A DNA stretch of 64,000 nt from Bacteroidota bacterium. GTDB lineage: Bacteria; Bacteroidota; Bacteroidia; Flavobacteriales; Flavobacteriaceae. Of the stretch, positions 51,507 through 57,641 are shown in pieces. Position 1 is the first letter of the stretch. The number at the start of each line of letters is the position of its first letter. The DNA is taken from positions 1 through 64,000 of the forward strand of contig JAQCIQ010000010.1 in NCBI GenBank assembly GCA_027592025.1. The letters run 5' to 3'. A program made the position numbers and the translations under genes. The notes beneath the pieces were generated by a model. It did no database searches and was not told the DNA's origin. It worked only from the letters and a program-made list of their open reading frames with translations.

Positions 51507-51801
51507 CCTTATATCAATGATTTCGATTACAAATTTTGCAATTTCAGAGGGCTCAATGATATGAAAGGTACAACTGGTAAATCTGGAGGTATAACTGGGG
51601 TAATAATCCTTATAAACGGGATAATTATTATTGAAAAAAAATTTTAATAAAATCGATTGAAAATAGTTCTATTGATTAAATAAACCAAAAATAAATTAAT
51701 AAGTAACTGAAAATAAACAATAAATACAATCAGATTGATGACTGATTTTGACTCCAGTATTAACATCATTTGTATTCAAAACCACAAGCCTAAGAACTGC
51801 A
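51507..51801. other. AT-rich intergenic region upstream of the secreted-protein island
   Basis: No gene is seen. It holds a promoter-like pair (CAA 51554-51556 and CAAATTTT 51530-51537 on the plus strand, reading as TTG-N16-AAAATTTG on the minus strand) and the tandem operator repeats at 51567-51620. The rest is AT-rich and featureless. Confidence 0.5.
51567..51620 (-). promoter_or_regulatory. tandem operator-like repeats (CCMGTTnTA), 21-22 bp apart
   Basis: On the minus strand the sites read CCAGTTGTACC (51567-51577), CCAGTTATACC (51588-51598) and CCCGTTTATA (51611-51620). The GTT cores lie 21 and 22 bp apart, two helical turns, directly upstream of a promoter-like pair. The architecture resembles LytTR-type binding sites, though the sequences deviate from that consensus. 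Confidence 0.5.
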
Positions 51802-52251
51802 CTAATGCTTGAGTTTTACTGACCATTTGAAGTTAAATACTGACACCTGATCTCCCGATTCGTCCGTTCCTGTTGCGGTCAACCAAACAGTTCCCGCCTC
51901 TTCAGTTGCGATGGCCGAATCCAAAGTTTGGTCGACGTCCCTGCCTTGTTCGCATGTAAAAGTAATGCGTCCGACGGCCTTTTTGGTAAACGTCGCTTCG
52001 TTTTGGACCACCAGCATAGAGACATTATGGCCTGTGGCCTTGATTTTCGCCATCATCAGTGCTCCAGTAGCCAACTCTGCAGCCATGCCTTGGACAGCCC
52101 AAAACATGGATCTGAATGGATTTTTGTTGAACCACGACAGGCGTACTGTTGTGGTTGCCCTTTCGGACGTCAATTGGCGCAAACGCACCCCACACCAGTA
52201 GGCCGAGGGCAAATGCAATATCATATAGGTATTGAATTGAGAAGCTGTCAT
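51802..52251 (-). CDS. DUF4442 protein (hot-dog thioesterase-like)
   Basis: The 149-residue protein has a DUF4442 pattern: LPSAYWCGVRLRQLTSERATTTVRLSWFNKNPFRSMFWAVQGMAAELATGALMM. This is the helix-strand core of a hot-dog fold related to PaaI-type acyl-CoA thioesterases, and the segment FNKNPFRSMFWAVQGMAAELA matches the family's active-site helix. It is probably cytoplasmic, acting on an unknown acyl thioester. It is divergent from the PadR operon (122 bases apart). Confidence 0.85.
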   Translation of the reverse strand: MTASQFNTYMILHLPSAYWCGVRLRQLTSERATTTVRLSWFNKNPFRSMFWAVQGMAAELATGALMMAKIKATGHNVSMLVVQNEATFTKKAVGRITFTCEQGRDVDQTLDSAIATEEAGTVWLTATGTDESGDQVSVFNFKWSVKLKH

Positions 52252-52307
52252 GATTACAAAGGTAGAGAAAAGATAGGTCCGCTTTAAATGTTAAAAAAAT
52301 GTAAAAT

Positions 52308-52334
52308 ATAGTACTTTGTATTGCATAGTACTAT
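52308..52334. promoter_or_regulatory. PadR operator overlapping the promoter
   Basis: The inverted repeat ATAGTACT (52308-52315) ... ATAGTACTAT (52325-52334) lies 39 bases upstream of the padR ATG. It overlaps a TTG -33 element (52321-52323), which is followed after 21 bases by a TATCTTTG -7 box (52345-52352). The layout fits autorepression. Confidence 0.65.
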
Positions 52335-52352
52335 CTCATGACTATATCTTTG
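52321..52352 (+). promoter_or_regulatory. promoter of the padR/pspC operon
   Basis: A TTG element (52321-52323), a 21-base spacer and TATCTTTG (52345-52352) match the Bacteroidota consensus. The ATG follows 20 bases later. Confidence 0.6.
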
Positions 52353-52372
52353 CATTGTAAATAACCCTAATT

Positions 52373-52723
52373 ATGAACTTAGAAAACACCAAAGCCCAAA
52401 TGCGAAAAGGCGTTCTTGAATACTGCATCTTAGCGATGCTCAAACACAAGGACGGCTATGTTGCGGAGTTGTTAGATGGTCTGAAAACTGCCGAGTTGCT
52501 GGTTGTTGAGGGCACCCTCTACCCTCTGTTGACAAGATTGAAAAATGCTGGATTTTTAGATTACCGTTGGGAGGAATCAAACTCAGGGCCTCCTCGGAAG
52601 TATTACCAATTGACCAAAGAAGGCAGTACCTTTTTAGACGATTTGCACCAAAGCTGGACCTCTCTCAACGCGTCCGTAGCTATGGTCACCCAAAACAACA
52701 ACAAAACCTCAAAAGCCAAGTAA
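52373..52723 (+). CDS. PadR family transcriptional regulator
   Basis: The 116-residue winged-helix protein begins TKAQMRKGVLEYCILAMLKHKDGYVAELLDGLK-like (MNLENTKAQMRKGVLEYC) and continues with VVEGTLYPLLTRLKNAGFLDYRWEESNSGPPRKYYQLTKEG, the PadR DNA-binding signature. It heads an operon with a PspC gene 1 base downstream and a head-GIN gene. An inverted repeat overlaps its promoter. It probably represses its own operon in response to an envelope signal. Confidence 0.93.
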   Translation: MNLENTKAQMRKGVLEYCILAMLKHKDGYVAELLDGLKTAELLVVEGTLYPLLTRLKNAGFLDYRWEESNSGPPRKYYQLTKEGSTFLDDLHQSWTSLNASVAMVTQNNNKTSKAK

Positions 52724-52724
52724 A

Positions 52725-54395
52725 ATGAACAAAACTGTAAACATCAATTTAGCAGGTCTTCACTTTCACATTGATGAATCCGCCTATAACGAACTGCAAC
52801 GCTATTTGAATGCCGTAAAATCTTCGCTCGATCACGATGGTCGAGAAGAGGTGATGTCCGACATCGAGTCGCGCATTGCAGAATTGTTTTCGGAAGCTTT
52901 GACCTCTGACAAGCAGGTTATTACAACACAAAACGTCGCGGCGGTTATCCAGGTAATGGGCCAACCCGAAGACTATCAGTTGGAAGATGATCGGCCTAAA
53001 GAGCAGTCGTCCAAAACCTATACCAATTATCCCAGAAAATTCTTTCGAGATACCGAAAACTCCTATATCGGCGGGGTCTCAGCAGGTCTGAGTCATTATT
53101 TTGGTATTGACGCCCTTTATCTCCGATTGGGTTGGATTCTATTGTTTTTTGGATTAGGCACTGGCATTTTGTTATACATCATTTTATGGGTGTTGATTCC
53201 AGAGGCAAAAACCACTGCCGATAGACTTCAAATGAAAGGCAAGCCTATCAATATCAGTAATATAGAAGATTCTTTCAAAGAAGGCTTTCAAAGCGTAAAA
53301 AGCGGCATCAATGAAATGGCAGACGCCATAGATCGGGAGAGCATCAAGAACACAGGGGATAAAATTCGAAGAGGATCTCAATCATTTTTTGAGGTGCTTG
53401 GTGACCTGTTAGCCTTTCTCTTTAAGGCCATTGGAAAATTCATCGGACTGTTTTTAGTGTTGATCACCACTGTCCTACTGATTTCTTTCATAGTCAGTGT
53501 ATTTTCGTTGGGTACCGCATCTTTCCTTCACCCAGAGTGGATGTATTATGTTGAAACTGCTTTGACCAGCAGTTGGCCAATTTGGCTCGTATCGTTGACC
53601 GCTCTAGTTCTTGTCGGTGTCCCTTTAGTATTCATGTTGATGTTGGGCATTTCCATTTTAAGCTCGAAAACAAAGCGCATGGGTCGGACGACCAAATTTT
53701 CTCTACTAGGAATATGGCTTATTGCACTAGTCACGACAATAGTCCTAGGAGTTCGAGAGGGTGCCGATTTTAGCGTAAAATCAAGTGATTACTCGACGAC
53801 TGACTTGCCAGTAAGCAGCGCTGACACCCTTTATTTAGAGATGGTCGGCAACCGCTACTACAACAAGGACATGCATCGCGATTCTGGCAATCTCAAGATT
53901 GTTTACGATGAGGATGACCATAGGTTGATTTATTCCTCTGACATTCGTTTGGTTGTCCAATCGACCAAAGACGACCAAGCTTCATTGAGTATAGAAAAAT
54001 CGGCCTTAGGCGCCTCCTATCAGCAAGCCAAAGACAGAGCCCAGTCCATCGATTACGACTTTACAATGGATGGCAACAGACTGAAGCTGAACGCTTACCT
54101 CCTGACCGACATTAAGCAACGATTTAGAGATCAATCTGTCGAACTCACCTTGTACCTTCCGGAGGGTAGCGTGCTCTATGCCGACGAAAATACTTACTCC
54201 TTCCACCGCAATACGTCTATTTATGGCGACATATTAGACAACGGCAGCGAAGAACATTATTTGCGCATTCTCAAAAACGACACCGAATGCTTGGATTGTG
54301 ACAATCAGAGCAGTTCCACCATCAAAGGCCAAAGCTCTTCTTGGAGCTTGGCATTAAACCATAAATTACCCCAATTTCATTTAACTTATAACTAA
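52725..54395 (+). CDS. PspC domain-containing membrane protein
   Basis: The 556-residue protein has an N-terminal cytoplasmic stretch (MNKTVNINLAGLHFHIDESAYNELQRYLNAVKSSL). A PspC domain follows near residues 100-165 (FFRDTENSYIGGVSAGLSHYFGIDALYLRLGWILLFFGLGTGILLYIILWVLIP), then further membrane segments and a C-terminal extracytoplasmic beta-rich domain (DFSVKSSDYSTTDLPVSSADTLYLEMVG). It lies immediately after padR. By analogy with PspC it senses membrane stress. A fusion of this length is typical of Bacteroidota. Confidence 0.93.
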   Translation: MNKTVNINLAGLHFHIDESAYNELQRYLNAVKSSLDHDGREEVMSDIESRIAELFSEALTSDKQVITTQNVAAVIQVMGQPEDYQLEDDRPKEQSSKTYTNYPRKFFRDTENSYIGGVSAGLSHYFGIDALYLRLGWILLFFGLGTGILLYIILWVLIPEAKTTADRLQMKGKPINISNIEDSFKEGFQSVKSGINEMADAIDRESIKNTGDKIRRGSQSFFEVLGDLLAFLFKAIGKFIGLFLVLITTVLLISFIVSVFSLGTASFLHPEWMYYVETALTSSWPIWLVSLTALVLVGVPLVFMLMLGISILSSKTKRMGRTTKFSLLGIWLIALVTTIVLGVREGADFSVKSSDYSTTDLPVSSADTLYLEMVGNRYYNKDMHRDSGNLKIVYDEDDHRLIYSSDIRLVVQSTKDDQASLSIEKSALGASYQQAKDRAQSIDYDFTMDGNRLKLNAYLLTDIKQRFRDQSVELTLYLPEGSVLYADENTYSFHRNTSIYGDILDNGSEEHYLRILKNDTECLDCDNQSSSTIKGQSSSWSLALNHKLPQFHLTYN

Positions 54396-54413
54396 CCCCC
54401 TAAATTTTAAATT

Positions 54414-55142
54414 ATGACAACAATTATCAAAATGGCAGCAGCCATAAGTCTAACCCTCATGATGCTTTCCTGTCAAATAGTCTCGAATATCGGACCTGGT
54501 GAACGAGGAGATGGCAATGTTCAATCGGAGGATCGTGTAGTCAGTAACTTCAATAAAATTGAAGTCTCCAACGGCATCGATTTGTATTTGACTCAAGGCA
54601 CTGAAGAAAGTCTGGTTGTTCAAGCGGATTCCAATTTGCTTGAATTCATCAAGACAGAGGTCTCAGGAGGTACTTTGAGAGTTTTTACGGAAAAAAACAT
54701 TCACAGTGCGGCTTCTAGAAAAGTAAAGCTAACCTTTAAAAATTTAGAAGCCTTGACCGCAAACAGCGGCAGCGATGTTCTTAGCAATTCCTTGTTGGAA
54801 TTGGAAGATTTGAAAGTAAGCGCAAGCAGCGGAGCCGATGTTGATGTAGAACTGAACGCACAAAATGTCATTGCACGTTCTTCAAGTGGTAGTGATATTT
54901 ACCTTTCTGGAACGGCTCAATCCATAGACGCTGAAGCAAGCAGCGGAAGCTCTGTGAAAGCGACCAAGCTCAAAGCGGAAAATGGTTCAGCAGATGCGAG
55001 CAGCGGCGCCGATGTTTCTATTAATGTCAGTGGAAAACTCAGTGCTAGCGCCAGCAGTGGCGGAGACGTCACTTACTATGGCAATCCAAAAGTCATTGAC
55101 AAAAACAAAAGTTCGGGCGGTCGAGTACGATCAAGAAATTGA
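54414..55142 (+). CDS. head GIN domain lipoprotein (DUF2807)
   Basis: The 242-residue lipoprotein has a signal with LMMLSCQIVS (Cys near 20). It consists of a DUF2807 beta-helix with repeated (A/S)SSG(S/A)DV-type rungs (TANSGSDVLSNS, SASSGADVDVE, RSSSGSDIYLS, EASSGSSVKA, DASSGADVSIN, SASSGGDVTYY). GIDLYLTQG and NGIDLYLTQGTEESLVVQADSNLLEFIKTEVSGG match the GIN head. It is third in the padR operon, 18 bases after pspC, and probably sits at the envelope. The function is unknown. It ends 1 base before the convergent trxB. Confidence 0.92.
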   Translation: MTTIIKMAAAISLTLMMLSCQIVSNIGPGERGDGNVQSEDRVVSNFNKIEVSNGIDLYLTQGTEESLVVQADSNLLEFIKTEVSGGTLRVFTEKNIHSAASRKVKLTFKNLEALTANSGSDVLSNSLLELEDLKVSASSGADVDVELNAQNVIARSSSGSDIYLSGTAQSIDAEASSGSSVKATKLKAENGSADASSGADVSINVSGKLSASASSGGDVTYYGNPKVIDKNKSSGGRVRSRN

Positions 55143-55143
55143 C

Positions 55144-56085
55144 TTAACCTTCTAATGCGGCTAGGTAGCGCTCGGCATCGAGCGCTGCCATACAGCCCGT
55201 TCCAGCGGCGGTAATGGCTTGGCGGTACACATGATCGGCAGCATCTCCAGATACAAACACACCAGCAATGTTGGTTTTTGTACTTCCTGGAATATTTTTG
55301 ATATACCCCGTTTCATCCATGTTTAAAAAATCTTTAAAAATGCCTGTATTGGGCTGATGACCTATGGCTACAAAAAATCCAGTTGCCGGAATATCATGCA
55401 CAACCTGCGTGAGGTTATTTTTTACCCGAACGCCAGTGACCACTTGACCATCCCCGAGCACTTCTTCGGTTTCTGTGTTGTATAAAATTTCAATATTTTC
55501 AGTCTTGGTTACCCGAGCCACCATAATTTTAGAGGCTCTAAACTCATCGCGACGCACCAGCATGGTCACCTTGGTGCACAACTTTGACAAATAGTGCGCT
55601 TCTTCACAAGCCGAGTCTCCAGCTCCTACAATGACCACCTCTTGATTGCGGTAAAAGAAACCATCGCAAACGGCACAGGCCGAGACGCCTCCGCCCAACT
55701 GCAGGTATTTCTGCTCCGATTCTAAACCCAGATATTTCGCTGAAGCTCCCGTTGAAATGATCACCGAATCACAATGGATTTCAGTACCGTCGTGTATCCA
55801 TACCTTGTGCACGGGTCCGCTAAAATCAACCTTAGTTACCCATCCATCTCGAATGTCCGTTTCAAAGCGTTTGGCCTGATCTTGCAATTGAATCATCATT
55901 TCTGGACCAGTAACTCCCTCTGGGTAACCTGGGAAATTTTCGACCTCATTGGTCGTGGTCAATTGGCCTCCAGGTTGAGTCCCTTGATAAAGAACTGGTT
56001 TCATATTCGCGCGAGCAGCGTATATGGCAGCGGTATAACCTGCTGGACCTGACCCAATAATAAGACATTTGACGTGTTCGGACAT
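55144..56085 (-). CDS. trxB: thioredoxin-disulfide reductase
   Basis: ATG 56085 (MSEHVKCLIIGSGPAGYTAAIYAARANMKPVLYQG) is chosen over 56112. The 313-residue FAD/NADPH enzyme has an FAD-binding GSGPAGYTAAIYAARA, the redox-active CAVCDGFFYRNQEVVIVGAGDSACEEA (CxxC plus NADPH Rossmann GAGDSA), and C-terminal VFVSGDAADHVYRQAITAAGTGCMAALDAERYL. It reduces thioredoxin in the cytoplasm. It is convergent with the head-GIN gene. Thioredoxin itself is not in the window. Confidence 0.96.
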   Translation of the reverse strand: MSEHVKCLIIGSGPAGYTAAIYAARANMKPVLYQGTQPGGQLTTTNEVENFPGYPEGVTGPEMMIQLQDQAKRFETDIRDGWVTKVDFSGPVHKVWIHDGTEIHCDSVIISTGASAKYLGLESEQKYLQLGGGVSACAVCDGFFYRNQEVVIVGAGDSACEEAHYLSKLCTKVTMLVRRDEFRASKIMVARVTKTENIEILYNTETEEVLGDGQVVTGVRVKNNLTQVVHDIPATGFFVAIGHQPNTGIFKDFLNMDETGYIKNIPGSTKTNIAGVFVSGDAADHVYRQAITAAGTGCMAALDAERYLAALEG

Positions 56086-56142
56086 TTTTCTATACTTTAA
56101 ATTAAGGTTCAAAAATACCTAATTTGGGTCAGCCTATCAGCC

Positions 56143-56304
56143 TCAAGTTATCAACAGTTTGTCATTCGGTTTTGCGTTTTCTTTTTTTACCTTTGAGGAG
56201 TTGATTTTCAAAGTATCTGCCGTGGTCTCCGGCTCAGTTTGCGAGTCAGCCCCATAAAATTTAAAATAGTTTCGTTTCCAAATTTTATTTAACTCTATTA
56301 TCAT
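56143..56304 (-). CDS. possible small protein upstream of trxB
   Basis: A 53-residue frame from ATG 56304 to the stop at 56143 reads as a plausible basic/polar protein (FKFYGADSQTEPETTADTLK, then INSSKVKKENAKPND). It lies on the trxB strand 57 bases upstream. Its start overlaps the mscL start on the opposite strand. No homology is recognised. A chance frame is quite possible. Confidence 0.25.
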   Translation of the reverse strand: MIIELNKIWKRNYFKFYGADSQTEPETTADTLKINSSKVKKENAKPNDKLLIT

Positions 56305-56752
56305 GAAAGAATTCAAAAAATTTATCAGCAAAGGCAATGTTATTGAACTGGCGGTAGGATTGATTATGGCCACTTACTTTGGGGCTATTGTTAAATCATT
56401 TGTCGATGAAATCATCATGCCTCCAATTGGTGCTCTACTGGGTCGGGTGGATTTCGCCGATTTGAAATACGTCATTCAATCGGCTCAGCCCGAAACCAAA
56501 CCTGGCGCAGGGGACAGTCTGAGTGAAATCACCATTAACTATGGCGCTTTTATCAACAACATCGTTACTTTTTTGATTGTGGCCTTTTGTATTTTCATGG
56601 CTTTAAAAGCGATCAATAAAATGAAGGAAAAATTGGAGTCTGAGCTAGGCATGGGAAGTCAGCCCGAACTTGAAGCCACAGCAGCTCCTAGTCAAGAAGA
56701 AGTGCTTTTGACTGAAATTAGAGATTTGCTAAAACAGCAAAGCGGAAAGTAG
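56303..56752 (+). CDS. mscL: large-conductance mechanosensitive channel
   Basis: The 149-residue protein has the N-terminal MKEFKKFISKGNVIELAVGLIMATYFGAIVKSFVDEIIMPPIGALLG signature of MscL. A periplasmic loop (ADLKYVIQSAQPETKPGAGDSLSEITINYGAFINN), a second helix (IVTFLIVAFCIFMALKAIN) and a C-terminal charged tail with PELEATAAPSQEEVLLTEIRDLLK follow. It forms a homopentameric inner-membrane valve opened by tension on osmotic downshock. It is divergent from the trxB side. Confidence 0.96.
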   Translation: MKEFKKFISKGNVIELAVGLIMATYFGAIVKSFVDEIIMPPIGALLGRVDFADLKYVIQSAQPETKPGAGDSLSEITINYGAFINNIVTFLIVAFCIFMALKAINKMKEKLESELGMGSQPELEATAAPSQEEVLLTEIRDLLKQQSGK

Positions 56753-56773
56753 AGGGCGAATTCTAAAACAGCG

Positions 56774-57550
56774 TCAAATGACTAGTTTTGGATCGATGCT
56801 TTTGAGCTCAATCCTCAAGTCTTGAAGCATTTGAGCGATGCTGCTGAGTTTCAATTCTTCTTGATGGTATTCTTGGGTATTGATGCAACAGCTGAACGCC
56901 CAAAGTTCCAATACATGATCCGTTGGCACCTTAAAAGGGGCGTAGGATTTGTTGTCTGAAACCAACAAAAGACAACCTTCTTTTTCGGTCAAATCATAAA
57001 CGCGTTTATAAACTAAGCCGTCCTCTTTGGTGAGAACGACATAAGTTGTGCCGTCTTTGATGTCGCTTAGACTTTCCACAAACTTGCCTACCACATAAGA
57101 CCCATTTTTTACGGGCAACATGGACTCTCCTTTGATGGGAAAAGCACGATGTGTTCCCGCAGGCAAGAAGGGCAATTTAATTTTTTGCAAATGCTCAATG
57201 TACTCTGGGTCTTCATAGCCTCTGAGATAACCCGCCGAAGCCTTGGCTGTAACCACCTCAATCAAATCCTCGTTGGCTTCATTGATAGTAATTGGAAACA
57301 ACACCCGTTTGTTACCTACCTCAATAAACGAGGTAGCTCCAGATCGAGATAGGTCATTTCGAACCAGTAAATCCACTGGGATTTGAAAGTAATCAGACAA
57401 TTCAATCAGTCTAGAAACCGAAGGCTCTGAACGCCCCTCTTCATAAGACCCAACGGCAGATCGGGTCCAACCAAGCTCCTCAGCCAAAAGCTCTTGAGAC
57501 AGTTTTTTCAAATGACGGAGGTGACGAATGTTGCTGTGAATGTAAGTCAT
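56774..57550 (-). CDS. XRE-family repressor with S24 (LexA-like) autoprotease domain
   Basis: The 258-residue protein has an N-terminal Cro/C1 helix-turn-helix (SQELLAEELGWTRSAVGSYEEGRSEPSVSRLIELSDYF, residues 18-55) and a C-terminal S24 domain. The Ala106-Gly107 pair in KASAGYLRG matches the self-cleavage bond, S143 in IKGESMLP is the nucleophile, and K182 in LVYKRV the base. Self-cleavage would relieve repression after DNA damage. It is divergent from a DnaE-type and a Y-family polymerase gene, which are its probable targets. A dyad lies in the shared intergenic region. Confidence 0.94.
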   Translation of the reverse strand: MTYIHSNIRHLRHLKKLSQELLAEELGWTRSAVGSYEEGRSEPSVSRLIELSDYFQIPVDLLVRNDLSRSGATSFIEVGNKRVLFPITINEANEDLIEVVTAKASAGYLRGYEDPEYIEHLQKIKLPFLPAGTHRAFPIKGESMLPVKNGSYVVGKFVESLSDIKDGTTYVVLTKEDGLVYKRVYDLTEKEGCLLLVSDNKSYAPFKVPTDHVLELWAFSCCINTQEYHQEELKLSSIAQMLQDLRIELKSIDPKLVI

Positions 57551-57583
57551 TGTTGATATGAAGTTTTTATTACTACAAAAATA

Positions 57584-57596
57584 AGCAACATTTGCT
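57584..57596. promoter_or_regulatory. dyad AGCAA-CAT-TTGCT, candidate operator of the S24 repressor
   Basis: A 5-bp perfect inverted repeat around a 3-base centre lies 34 bases upstream of the repressor start and 46 bases from the polymerase ATG. It is just before a TAATTTTG box (57609-57616), in the -33 region of the polymerase promoter. Confidence 0.5.
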
Positions 57597-57608
57597 ACAA
57601 TATCAAGT

Positions 57609-57616
57609 TAATTTTG
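57609..57616 (+). promoter_or_regulatory. -7 element (TAATTTTG) of the dnaE-dinB operon
   Basis: TAATTTTG fits TAnnTTTG and lies 26 bases before the ATG at 57642. The candidate operator dyad ends 12 bases upstream. Confidence 0.5.
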
Positions 57617-57641
57617 TTTGAACTTAAAAAAACAGTCTTTA

